Origin: Erysipelotrichaceae bacterium
GTDB lineage: Bacteria > Bacillota_I > Bacilli_A > Erysipelotrichales > Erysipelotrichaceae
Assembly (NCBI GenBank): GCA_030694975.1
Contig: JAUYTU010000029.1
Coordinates: 1 to 37,135, forward strand
Length of the DNA: 37,135 nucleotides
Reading direction: 5' to 3'
Shown: one piece after another, positions 15,626 through 23,522 of the stretch
Layout: every line of letters starts with the position of its first letter
Position numbering within the stretch: position 1 is the stretch's first letter
Position numbers and translations under genes: made by a program
Notes under the pieces: generated by a model
The model's input: only the letters and a program-made list of their open reading frames with translations
Databases searched by the model: none
What the model was told of the DNA's origin: nothing

Positions 15626-15713
15626 TATCAATGAATTAGTAAACTATTTCAAACATCGGACACAAAAAGAAGTAGCACAAAAGCGCAGGATACACCTGGC
15701 GTTTAGAAAATAA
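15609..15713 (+). CDS. Basic 34-residue ORF, probable tail of the Cys-rich ORF in another frame
   Basis: The frame from ATG 15609 to TAA 15711-15713 overlaps the previous ORF by 17 bases in the +1 frame. It encodes MTQAIDINELVNYFKHRTQK and a further Lys/Arg-rich helix. There is no separate ribosome binding site. It could be made by coupling, by a +1 frameshift from the Cys-rich ORF (giving one protein of about 70 residues), or be a degraded C-terminus. Confidence 0.35.
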   Translation: MTQAIDINELVNYFKHRTQKEVAQKRRIHLAFRK

Positions 15714-15736
15714 CTGTGCAAGCACAGGAGGACCTT

Positions 15737-16714
15737 ATGCAAGAACACCCATTTATGGATTACCTTTACAAAATCGGTTGTAGCGAGAATTCGATAAAGT
15801 TTTCCATCAAAGTCATATCCGAATTTGAATGTTATCTCAAGGAACATCACTTAGAATTTGAGACATTGAATCAACATGAGATTGAGAGATATCTTGAGGT
15901 TTTAATCGATAGAAATCAAGACGATCTGGACCGACTGATTGCCTTGGCCCGTTATGGGCGTCATCATCATCAGATTGCTTTATTTACAGTCATGCTCTCA
16001 CTTCTCGATGGAGGGGAAGTGATGGGGAACTTCCAGAAAGCACTGAATGTCAGTCTGGGGGATGAAACAACGCAAAAAGTATTTGAAGGAATCGACATGC
16101 CGACTTGGGGTACAGATAATCGTAAGAAAGCAGTCGCAATGGGAATCGTCATGAACCGACTCGAAACGATGGTTGAAAAGCGTCATTGGGAACCTATTCT
16201 ATTGCAATGTCTGCGTGATCTGCCGGATGCAATGTATTCAAAACAGGTTCAACTATACGAGCAATGTTCAGATATTGAAGAGTATCTTGACAAAAGAGAA
16301 GAGCTGTTTTTAGATGAAATGCGACGGCTCAATGGAAGCGGACAGCTCTACTTTGGCCAACCAATCACCAATTCAGCCCTTCTGTTTCTTGAAAATAATG
16401 ATCGAATTAGTCGTGGAGCTATAAAGAATAACAAACTTCACATCATTAAAATCCCTTATATGACCGATGCCTGGCTGCATGCGGATAGTGATGAAGAGAA
16501 ACGTTACTTTTACTGTCATTGTCCTTGGGCAAGAGAGTCCATAAAATCAAACAGTGGAATACAGTTAGTCTCACCGCACTTTTGCGCTTGCAGTGCCGGA
16601 TTCATCAAGAAACCGTTTGAACTGATCTACAAGCAGACACTTCACATCGATATATTACAAACCATTCTACATGGGGATGATGTGTGTGAATTTGCGATAT
16701 CATTACCAAAGTAA
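15737..16714 (+). CDS. DUF6144-like protein with Cys-rich C-terminal domain
   Basis: The 325-residue protein starts at ATG 15737 after a strong AGGAGG; an in-frame GTG at 15716 lies before that site and is rejected. The N-terminal ~70 residues (EHPFMDYLYKIGCSENSIKF and following) resemble the SAM-like core-binding fold of tyrosine recombinases, but no catalytic recombinase domain follows. The C-terminal ~110 residues carry YCHCPWARES, then SPHFCACSAGF and GDDVCEFAI, the pattern of DUF6144 and ATC-hydrolase/4-vinyl-reductase-like small-ligand domains. Six Cys in this region may bind a metal or cofactor. The function is not known. A bidirectional terminator follows. Confidence 0.65.
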   Translation: MQEHPFMDYLYKIGCSENSIKFSIKVISEFECYLKEHHLEFETLNQHEIERYLEVLIDRNQDDLDRLIALARYGRHHHQIALFTVMLSLLDGGEVMGNFQKALNVSLGDETTQKVFEGIDMPTWGTDNRKKAVAMGIVMNRLETMVEKRHWEPILLQCLRDLPDAMYSKQVQLYEQCSDIEEYLDKREELFLDEMRRLNGSGQLYFGQPITNSALLFLENNDRISRGAIKNNKLHIIKIPYMTDAWLHADSDEEKRYFYCHCPWARESIKSNSGIQLVSPHFCACSAGFIKKPFELIYKQTLHIDILQTILHGDDVCEFAISLPK

Positions 16715-16745
16715 AGACGAGGTGTTCAACCCTCGTCTTTTTAAA
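16713..16745 (+). terminator. Bidirectional terminator between the DUF6144-like gene and degV
   Basis: AAAGACGAGG (16713-16722) pairs perfectly with CCTCGTCTTT (16731-16740), with T on the + side and A run for the minus side. It can serve both convergent genes. Confidence 0.8.
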
Positions 16746-17572
16746 TGTCATCATCTCTTAGAATGTATTGTATAACCAACGATCCCGGACCGCCATGGGT
16801 AATCATCGCCGGTGCCAGTAACAGGGTCTCAATATCCGCATCAATTATTTTATCCTTTATAAGTTCAATCGCCAAATTCACGCTTTCAATGTTAAAGGCA
16901 TGGGCAACATAGATCCGATGCCTGGAGTTAATCCCGCGCTTCACCAAATCTTCGACAACCGCTTTAATGGCACCGTGCCACGTTCTTGCGACACCGAAAC
17001 GTTCAATGTGCTGCCGATCGTCGGACTGAGCCATGATGGGCTTTAAATTTAAGAAACTACCTAAGATTGCGGCGGTGGGCGTCAGTCTTCCCGAGCGTTT
17101 TAAGAATTCAAAATCAACCGGAATCACATAGGATTGAGTCTCTTTAAGACAGTCATTTAAGCGCACAATAACACCGTCAAAGTCAACTTTGTCCTTTAGA
17201 TGTGCAGCCAACTGAGTCAGATATCGATTGACACCAGCAACCGATTGAGAATCAAATACCGTCACATAATCAGCGTCCATGCTTTTCTTTACGCCACACG
17301 CCGTATCAAAGGCTGAACTCAGACCTTTTCCTGTCGTGATATGCAATGTTTCAACCGTCTCTTCTTCGTACGCCATCAGGATATCGCCGGCAGAAGGTTG
17401 TGAAGTGTGGGTGATGATATTTAATCAACTCAACAAAATGTTTTGAATCAATATCGATGTAGTCTTTAAACGTTGTCTCACCAATCATCACTTGATTCGC
17501 CACCAGACGAACGTTTAGGACAGCTGCTTCTTCCTTCGATATATGACAAGTCGTATCGAAAATGATTCTCAT
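16741..17572 (-). pseudogene. DegV/FakB fatty-acid-binding protein gene with a one-base frameshift
   Basis: DegV/FakB proteins hold a fatty acid and present it to the kinase FakA so that exogenous fatty acids enter phospholipids. The N-terminal part (17351-17572) starts MRIIFDTTCHISKEEA after AGGAGGTG, typical of the family, and runs off frame after KYHHP. The rest (16741-17376) resumes with the conserved TSQPSAGDILMAYEEE and continues with LHITTGKGLSSAFDTA, RSGRLTPTAA and LKPIM to a normal C-terminus. Removing one base near 17406-17410 joins them into about 276 residues, the family length. The cause is a real frameshift or a sequencing error; all else is well kept. Confidence 0.85.
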
Positions 17573-17631
17573 AACAACACCTCCTATACGAATATCGTAT
17601 CACTAAATGTTAAAAAAAACAGTGCAAAAAA

Positions 17632-17660
17632 AGAAAAAGTCTGTTTAGGCAGACCTTTGT
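17632..17660 (-). terminator. Terminator of the pseudouridine synthase gene
   Basis: On the minus strand AAGGTCTG pairs with CAGACTTT around CCTAAA, followed by T and C runs, a few bases after the stop at 17668. Confidence 0.65.
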
Positions 17661-17667
17661 TTTAGAA

Positions 17668-18384
17668 TTATTGATTTTCAAGCAAACTCATCAGCTGTTC
17701 AACTTCTTGACGGCTCAGTTGACGCCACTCACCTTTTTTGAGGTTGCCGAGCTGGAAATTCATGACTCTCATCCGTTTTAAACGCACCACATGATATCCC
17801 AGGGCTGAGCACATCCGACGAATCTGACGATTTAACCCTTGATTCAATATGATGATAAAGGTCGTATCGTTGACGATCTTCACCCGACAGGGCAACGTCT
17901 TGGTCATCTCACTGCGCACCGGATTATAAATATTGACACCGGATTCCATGCTTTTTTTAAAGTCTGGTTTAATCGAAGAGGAAAGGTGAACGATGTATTC
18001 TTTTTCATGAGCATTCTCTGCTCGCAAGATCTTATTGACAATGCTGCCATCACTGGTCAGCAGAATGAGTCCTTCACTGTCCTTATCCAAACGTCCGATC
18101 GGAAAAATCCGCACCGGATAGTTAATCGCTTCAATGATGTTACCCTTAACATCGGACTCACTGGTACAGGTTATTCCGGCTGGTTTAAAGTAGAGCAAGG
18201 TCACATGTTCTTCTTTGGAATTTATCTTTACACCATCAACCAAGACTTGGTCATCATCGCTGACCCGCATTCCGACCACAGCCAAAACACCATTGACCGA
18301 AACCCGACCGTCGATGATCCATTGATCGGCATCCCGTCTGGAGCATAGTCCGCTTGCACTTATGTAGTTATTCAGTCGTTGCAT
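17668..18384 (-). CDS. rRNA pseudouridine synthase, RsuA/RluB/RluF family
   Basis: The 238-residue enzyme isomerises uridine to pseudouridine in rRNA. An N-terminal S4 RNA-binding domain (RLNNYISASGLCSRRDAD, 3-20, and onward to about 60) precedes the catalytic domain, whose motif GRLDKDSEGLILLTSDG holds catalytic Asp100. The C-terminus has the family's NRQIRRM block. The sequence is closest to RluF (23S U2604-type) but the exact target cannot be told, so no symbol is given. ATG 18384 is chosen for GAGGTG three bases upstream; an ATG 15 bases further up lacks a site. Monocistronic. Confidence 0.92.
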   Translation of the reverse strand: MQRLNNYISASGLCSRRDADQWIIDGRVSVNGVLAVVGMRVSDDDQVLVDGVKINSKEEHVTLLYFKPAGITCTSESDVKGNIIEAINYPVRIFPIGRLDKDSEGLILLTSDGSIVNKILRAENAHEKEYIVHLSSSIKPDFKKSMESGVNIYNPVRSEMTKTLPCRVKIVNDTTFIIILNQGLNRQIRRMCSALGYHVVRLKRMRVMNFQLGNLKKGEWRQLSRQEVEQLMSLLENQ

Positions 18385-18437
18385 AGACACCTCTTTCAAT
18401 CCATGTTCAAGTATACAACAAAAACATCATTTGTTAA

Positions 18438-18460
18438 GAAAAAATGCACGTTTGTGCATT
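18438..18460 (-). terminator. Terminator at the end of the proline-catabolism operon
   Basis: On the minus strand ATGCAC-AAAC-GTGCAT is followed by TTTTTTC, directly after the aldehyde dehydrogenase stop codon. Confidence 0.8.
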
Positions 18461-20017
18461 TTAGAAAGCTTCTGAAATCGTTTTGCCTTGCATGTGTAAA
18501 ATAAGGTAATCCGGACCGCCGGCCTTAGAATCGGTTCCGCTCATATTAAAACCGCCAAACGGCTGATATCCGACGATAGCACCGGTACATTTACGATTGA
18601 AATACAGATTGCCGACATGGAATTCATTGCGGGCCTTTTCCAAGTTCATACGATTGTTCGAAATGACCGCACCAGTCAAACCATATTCAGTATTATTGGC
18701 AACCGACAACGCTTCATCAAAGTCCTTAACCTTACATACGGCAAGAATCGGACCAAAGATTTCTTCTTGCATTAAACGCGAATCCGGCGCAACATCTACA
18801 TAAATCGTCGGATCGATGAACCAACCTTTTGATCCATCCGCAGTTCCGCCGATGACACAACGTCCTTCGGCTTCGCCGACTTCAAAGTACGAAGTAATCT
18901 TGTCGAACGCATTCTTATCATTGACCGGACCCACAAAAATACTGTTTTCCTGAGGATTTCCGACCTTCATCGCTTGAGTTATTTCGACCATCTTACGGAC
19001 GACTTCATCATACACATCTTCAACGATGATCGCACGTGAGCAAGCGCTGCACTTTTGACCGCTAAAACCAAACGCGGATTTCACGATGGCATCCGCAGCC
19101 AAATCGAGGTTGGCTTCTTTATCAACGATAATCGAATCCTTACCGCCCATTTCCGCAATGACGCGTTTTAACCAGATTTGACCCGGCTGTACTTTTGCGG
19201 CTTTTTCATAAATATCGATACCGACCGCTTTTGAACCGGTAAAGGAAATAAAACGTGTTTTCGGATGATTGACGATATAGTTACCGACTTCACGACCGCT
19301 ACCCGGCACAAAGTTGATAACACCCGCCGGTAATCCGGCTTCTTCCATCACTTCCACAAACTTGTAGGCGATGACTTGGGTCGTACTTGCTGGTTTTAGA
19401 AGAATTGTATTTCCGGATACCACTGCGGCACTGCTCATTCCAGCTAAAATCGCCAATGGAAAGTTCCAGGGAGCGATGATTGCACCGACACCCAAAGGGA
19501 TATAGCGGTATTCATTGCGTTCAATGTTTCTTCGACTTAACACGACATCATCAATGCGATCCAATGTCAGCATCTGACGGCCATAGTACTCTAAAAAGTC
19601 AATCGCTTCCGCAGTATCGCCATCGGCTTCCGCCCATGGTTTTCCGGCTTCTTTGGTTAACAAAGCATTGAATTCAAATTTGCGCTTACGGATAATCGCG
19701 GCAGCTTTAAATAAAACATCCGCCCGAACTTCCACCGGTACATTTTTCCAACTCTCAAAAGCTTTGAGTGCGGCTTCCAGCGCCATGTCCGCATGTTCGA
19801 TTTTCGCCTGCGAGATATGTCCGATAATTTCACTGTGATCCGATGGGTTAATTGAAGACATCATTTTCGCAGATTTGATGCGTTTTCCACCGATGATTAA
19901 ATCATAATCTTTGCCAAGATAACTTTCGACCGTGCGTAGGCCATCTTCATACTTCTTAATATTCTCAGCGAGTGTAAAATCGGTAAACGGTTCCGTTTTG
20001 TATGGGGTAGTTGCCAT
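18461..20017 (-). CDS. rocA: L-glutamate gamma-semialdehyde (1-pyrroline-5-carboxylate) dehydrogenase
   Basis: This aldehyde dehydrogenase of 518 residues oxidises L-glutamate-5-semialdehyde (from P5C) to glutamate with NAD. It has the long N-terminal arm of the RocA/PruA group, APWNFPLAI (182-190), KPAS, the P-loop-like FTGSKAVG (259-266), general base E289 in AEMGGKD, nucleophile C323 in [10 protein letters not shown], and [10 protein letters not shown]. Length and motifs match RocA well. AAAGGAGG lies 8 bases before the start. It is the last gene of a six-gene operon, 13 bases after the DAO-type flavoprotein, which strongly suggests that the upstream complex makes P5C, i.e. is a proline dehydrogenase. 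Confidence 0.93.
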   Translation of the reverse strand: MATTPYKTEPFTDFTLAENIKKYEDGLRTVESYLGKDYDLIIGGKRIKSAKMMSSINPSDHSEIIGHISQAKIEHADMALEAALKAFESWKNVPVEVRADVLFKAAAIIRKRKFEFNALLTKEAGKPWAEADGDTAEAIDFLEYYGRQMLTLDRIDDVVLSRRNIERNEYRYIPLGVGAIIAPWNFPLAILAGMSSAAVVSGNTILLKPASTTQVIAYKFVEVMEEAGLPAGVINFVPGSGREVGNYIVNHPKTRFISFTGSKAVGIDIYEKAAKVQPGQIWLKRVIAEMGGKDSIIVDKEANLDLAADAIVKSAFGFSGQKCSACSRAIIVEDVYDEVVRKMVEITQAMKVGNPQENSIFVGPVNDKNAFDKITSYFEVGEAEGRCVIGGTADGSKGWFIDPTIYVDVAPDSRLMQEEIFGPILAVCKVKDFDEALSVANNTEYGLTGAVISNNRMNLEKARNEFHVGNLYFNRKCTGAIVGYQPFGGFNMSGTDSKAGGPDYLILHMQGKTISEAF

Positions 20018-20030
20018 AGATTTTCCTCCT

Positions 20031-21179
20031 TTATACGACAGACTGTTCGACTTCGAAGTCGGTGATATGTTTGAATCGTTCTAACGACAAACCTGCGATG
20101 GGTAATGTCGGGTTTTCCTTCAATATGATTTCACTTAACAGCAATCCGGTCATCGGTGCAAACATAAATCCGTGTCCGCTGAAACCGCAGGCGATATAAA
20201 ATCCCTCAAGATCTTCGGTTGCACTGATGATTGGCTGGCGATCAGGGGACATGTTGTAAGATCCGCCCCATTGACGAACAACCCTCAATTCACCCAAAAG
20301 CGGCAGAATATGAATGGCGGTCTTCGCCATCTCATCGAGAAACTGCCACGTCGATTCAACGTCGTGATTATGCGGTTGGCCCGGCGTAGTTCTGCCCATC
20401 AGAAATGCACCATGAGGAACCTGCTGACAGTAGATATTTTTGGAAAAAGACATGACCATCGGCCCTTGAATCCGTTCAACGGGTTCAGTTGCCAGAATTT
20501 CATGATTTTCCGAATACACCGGAATGTCGATTCCGGCCAAGGCTCCGACTTCTGCTGAATAGCCTCCGGCCGCATTGACGACCACATCAACGATATAAAG
20601 TTCCTTGGTTGTTTCGACAGAGACAATTTTATGGTTATCACGATTGATCTTCTTCACTTCCTCAAAGAAAGAGAATGTTACACCCAATCGCTTGGCAGCC
20701 AACATGTAGGCTTCGGTCATTTTGAACGGGTTCAAATGTCCGTCCGTTGGACAGAAAGTCGCGGATACAAATGAGTCGGGGTTTAAGTGAGGGACAATAG
20801 CTAATGCTTGTTCCTTACTCAGCAGCGAAGAGGGGATATCCAGTGAATTCTGTAAGTCAACGTTTTTGATGAATTGCTCGTGTTCTTGCTGGCTAGTCGC
20901 TAATATCAGATAGCCTTCCTGCTTAAACTCAAGGTTACCGGGGTATTGAAGTATTTCTTTTGCGTGTTCAAAGAAATCAATGCTTTTTTTGGCTAAGAGA
21001 CAATTGGTCTCCGTATTCCATTGCTGACGGACACCGGCGCCGCAACGTCCTGTCGCACCGCTGGTAAAATAACTTTTGTCGACGACATGAATGTTTTTCA
21101 TGCCTTTGCTTGCCAAATTGTAGGCAATACTGACACCGGAAATACCGGCACCAATAATCAAACAGTTAACATTCTTCAT
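20031..21179 (-). CDS. FAD-dependent amino-acid dehydrogenase, DAO superfamily (likely proline dehydrogenase beta subunit)
   Basis: The 382-residue flavoprotein has the N-terminal FAD motif [19 protein letters not shown], then [20 protein letters not shown], a typical sarcosine oxidase/PDH-beta signature (T-x-G-x-T/S-G), and the C-terminal [18 protein letters not shown]. It should carry out the actual oxidation of a secondary amino acid. Relatives act on sarcosine, glycine, hydroxyproline or proline; the adjacent P5C dehydrogenase favours L-proline. ATG 21179 follows GGAGGACAACG and overlaps the BFD-like gene by 14 bases. Electrons would pass to the Fe-S and FAD subunits encoded upstream. Confidence 0.87.
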   Translation of the reverse strand: MKNVNCLIIGAGISGVSIAYNLASKGMKNIHVVDKSYFTSGATGRCGAGVRQQWNTETNCLLAKKSIDFFEHAKEILQYPGNLEFKQEGYLILATSQQEHEQFIKNVDLQNSLDIPSSLLSKEQALAIVPHLNPDSFVSATFCPTDGHLNPFKMTEAYMLAAKRLGVTFSFFEEVKKINRDNHKIVSVETTKELYIVDVVVNAAGGYSAEVGALAGIDIPVYSENHEILATEPVERIQGPMVMSFSKNIYCQQVPHGAFLMGRTTPGQPHNHDVESTWQFLDEMAKTAIHILPLLGELRVVRQWGGSYNMSPDRQPIISATEDLEGFYIACGFSGHGFMFAPMTGLLLSEIILKENPTLPIAGLSLERFKHITDFEVEQSVV

Positions 21180-21447
21180 CGTTGTCCTCCGCAATTGATT
21201 TCAACGGTACTCCCAACAGCATCGGACGAACCTTGTGTACCGGCACATCTTCAATGCGCACATTTAAATAATTGGCAATCTCTCTTTGAATCAGATGTCC
21301 GCAGGTATTGGCTTGACATGGACCCATTCCGACACGTAGCAATCGCTTGAGATCTTCGAAATTGGTATAACCCTGATCCAAATAGTCATGGATCTGTTGC
21401 AAGGTAACATCTTCGCAACGGCAAATAATGATATCTTTTTTATTCAT
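21166..21447 (-). CDS. BFD-like [2Fe-2S]-binding protein (small subunit of the dehydrogenase complex)
   Basis: The 93-residue protein is a stand-alone BFD-like (bacterioferritin-associated ferredoxin fold) domain. The four cluster ligands are C9 and C11 (CRCED) and C44 and C49 (GPCQANTCG), the C-x-C ... C-x4-C pattern. In related dehydrogenases this module is often fused to the flavin subunit. Here it is separate, between the ferredoxin gene (ATGA overlap, 4 bases) and the DAO flavoprotein gene (14-base overlap), so stoichiometric production is expected. Its [2Fe-2S] cluster should relay electrons between flavins. Confidence 0.88.
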   Translation of the reverse strand: MNKKDIIICRCEDVTLQQIHDYLDQGYTNFEDLKRLLRVGMGPCQANTCGHLIQREIANYLNVRIEDVPVHKVRPMLLGVPLKSIAEDNDEEC

Positions 21448-21929
21448 GATCGATCTTTCACCCGCACCGTCGAAAAGGTGTGCAAATGGGTCGCATCAAC
21501 CACGACGGTCAAAATGGCTGTTCGATCCTGACGTTTGGTAAATGAGATATTCTCAATCAAAGCATCACAGATGATTTCACCGCTGCGATCGATGCCATGC
21601 CATACATTGCCTTTAACAGGCAAGGGTAACAGTTCATATGGAACCCTGAAAACAGCCTGATCCCCACGCAGTTGGGCGACCATGATGGCTAAGCCCGGAC
21701 AACTGAATATACAAATCCCACACCCGGTACACACATCGACATGTAACTGGGGCATATCGTTAATGTTCTCGCCGATTTCAATAGCATTGACTGGGCAGCT
21801 GGTACTGCACGGATTGCAGGGGATTTCCTCAAAACATTCAAGGATCGCCTTGGGTTTAATCAGTGCTTGTTTATCGGGGAATAGTGAAACGATTTGCTCG
21901 GGGGCTGCTACACCGTCTTTATTCAACAT
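21444..21929 (-). CDS. Ferredoxin-type 4Fe-4S subunit
   Basis: This Fe-S protein has about 161 residues. Numbering from a Met at 21941, the first Cys block is ECFEEIPCNPCSTSCP (C36, C42, C45, C49) and the second is CTGCGICIFSCP (C71, C74, C77, C81). The second is a canonical 4Fe-4S motif; the first lacks the usual C-x2-C-x2-C spacing and would need C36 or gives a different cluster, a layout I recall from similar Clostridial dehydrogenase subunits. About 80 residues of non-Fe-S sequence follow. I prefer ATG 21929 (12 bases after GGAGG) to 21941, which abuts the site. It overlaps the FAD subunit gene, in line with one complex. Confidence 0.83.
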   Translation of the reverse strand: MLNKDGVAAPEQIVSLFPDKQALIKPKAILECFEEIPCNPCSTSCPVNAIEIGENINDMPQLHVDVCTGCGICIFSCPGLAIMVAQLRGDQAVFRVPYELLPLPVKGNVWHGIDRSGEIICDALIENISFTKRQDRTAILTVVVDATHLHTFSTVRVKDRS

Positions 21930-23013
21930 GTTGCTTGGCATCCTCCATTTTTTTCAATCCGACCTTGGTCTTTTTACCGAAAGGACCGTCTCGAAGCAGA
22001 AACAATTCTTTCTCATATTTATCGATGAGCTGATTGTGATCCGGATGCTTTTTATTTAGGTATTCACTGATATAAAGTCCTCCCAAAAACCCTTCCATCA
22101 TCGCTGCACTGGCTTCCTCGATACCGACACAATCGCCAACCGCGAAGATGGCTGGTAATGAGGTTTGAAAGCGACTGTCAATCAATGGCACAAATCCTCC
22201 CAATTCCGGGATATATTTCGTTTGGGCACCAATCATAGATAACAAATGATGCATCGGTGACAATCCGACGGAAACACACAAAGCATCACAAGCAATAATG
22301 CGAGATGAACCTTCGATCTCTTTAAAGTTTTCATCCAAAGAAATAATTTCGACCGCTTCAACATGATCTTTACCGATGGCTCTTTTTACCGTGGTTGAAG
22401 TTAAAATTTTCGTTCCTAAACGAACAAGTTTGGAAGCGTGAACTTTATATCCGCCAATGATTGGCGCTGCCTCAACAATCGTAGATACAAATGCACCCGC
22501 TTGAATCAGCTGATAAGAAACAATCAGTCCGATATTTCCGCTGCCGACCATAACGACATTCTTGCCGGGTAAAACGCCGTAGATGTTCATCAGGGTCTGA
22601 ATTGCTCCGGCACCGTATACTCCGGGCAAGTCATTGTTTTCAAAAGCCAGAAACTTCTCGCTGGCACCGGTTGCAACCAACAGAGCACCGCCTTGATAGC
22701 GGGTATATTCTTGCCCGCAAAGCACAGTAATGACTTGGTCTTTATACAATCCGACAACCGTCGTGTTGTACAAAACCGTCAGCTTGGGATGGTCGATGAT
22801 TTCGCTGATCAGTTTTTCAGCAATATCAAACCCACGCCATTTGGCATACTGGTTTTTTGAACCGAAAAATTTATGGGTCTGCTTGATCAGCTGACCACCC
22901 AGTTTCGCACTGCGCTCAATCAACAGCACTTCACAACCGGCAGATAATGCCATGGATGCGGCACACAGTCCCGCCGGACCGCCACCGACAATGATACATT
23001 CTTTTTTGATCAT
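21919..23013 (-). CDS. FAD/NAD(P)-dependent oxidoreductase subunit (PDH alpha / sarcosine-oxidase-alpha-like)
   Basis: The 364-residue protein has the pyridine-nucleotide-disulfide oxidoreductase fold without the redox-active Cys pair. The FAD motif is IIVGGGPAGLCAA (7-19) with LLIERSAKLGGQ, the NAD(H) motif is VVMVGSGNIGLIVSYQL, and the C-terminal FAD contact is IFAVGDCVGIEEA. In the archaeal and clostridial proline dehydrogenase complexes such a subunit passes electrons to NAD or a dye. A 4-base ATGA overlap with the Fer2 gene and a ribosome site AAAGGAG tie it to that gene. In proteobacterial relatives the Fer2 domain and this domain are one polypeptide. Confidence 0.88.
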   Translation of the reverse strand: MIKKECIIVGGGPAGLCAASMALSAGCEVLLIERSAKLGGQLIKQTHKFFGSKNQYAKWRGFDIAEKLISEIIDHPKLTVLYNTTVVGLYKDQVITVLCGQEYTRYQGGALLVATGASEKFLAFENNDLPGVYGAGAIQTLMNIYGVLPGKNVVMVGSGNIGLIVSYQLIQAGAFVSTIVEAAPIIGGYKVHASKLVRLGTKILTSTTVKRAIGKDHVEAVEIISLDENFKEIEGSSRIIACDALCVSVGLSPMHHLLSMIGAQTKYIPELGGFVPLIDSRFQTSLPAIFAVGDCVGIEEASAAMMEGFLGGLYISEYLNKKHPDHNQLIDKYEKELFLLRDGPFGKKTKVGLKKMEDAKQHVE

Positions 23014-23315
23014 TTATAAACTCCTTTATCCATTTGACGCCATACGTCCATATTTTCTTCGAGCAGCGTAATGCACGTCCGTACATTGGGCACGCCATTG
23101 ACGACCATATTGCACGAAGCGCAGTTGCCTATTGCACAATAAAAACCGCGCGGGCGATTTTGTTTAATGCTATGACCCAACGTCATAATGCCCAAAGCAC
23201 TTAATGCTGAGGCGATCGTATCGCCCTTGTTGCCCTTGACACTTTTCCCCTCAAAAGTAAATGCGATCTCTTCTTCTTGTGTAAATGTTAAAATCGGATG
23301 ATTTTTAATGCGCAT
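23010..23315 (-). CDS. [2Fe-2S]-binding (Fer2_4) subunit, first gene of the dehydrogenase operon
   Basis: This 101-residue protein corresponds to the N-terminal Fer2_4 domain of sarcosine oxidase alpha and of HcnA/OoxA-type proteins. It has IAFTFEGKSVKGNKGDTIA and the cluster ligands C60, C65 and C68 in FYCAIGNCASCNM plus C81 in VRTC. It probably carries a [2Fe-2S] cluster. The gene opens the six-gene minus-strand operon. The ribosome site (AAAGG) is rather far from the ATG (about 14 bases). A perfect 6-2-6 palindrome 64 bases upstream of the start could be the operator. Confidence 0.87.
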   Translation of the reverse strand: MRIKNHPILTFTQEEEIAFTFEGKSVKGNKGDTIASALSALGIMTLGHSIKQNRPRGFYCAIGNCASCNMVVNGVPNVRTCITLLEENMDVWRQMDKGVYK

Positions 23316-23378
23316 AAGTTGTGAAAATGCCTTTCTTCATGGTTAGATTTTATCATACTTCACGTACCAATAAAAGAT

Positions 23379-23392
23379 AAGTGTAAACACTT
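23379..23392. promoter_or_regulatory. Palindromic operator candidate AAGTGT-AA-ACACTT
   Basis: A perfect 6-2-6 inverted repeat lies in the 207-bp divergent spacer between the proline-catabolism operon and the eRF1-like gene. AT-rich -10-like sequence (TATGATAAAAT on the minus strand, about 23345-23355) lies between it and the operon start. Confidence 0.4.
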
Positions 23393-23522
23393 TCATCGTA
23401 GGAATAATGAGTAGAAAGTGCAATGAATCACTGAAAATGGTACAATATACCCATAGAAGCAAGATTCACATCATGATCGGAATAATCGCGTTTTTTCTTA
23501 TTAACAAAAAGGAGGATATCTT

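Noticed and set aside
17839-18348. A 169-codon open frame on the + strand
   Set aside because: It lies wholly antisense to the well-supported pseudouridine synthase, has no ribosome site and looks like no protein family.
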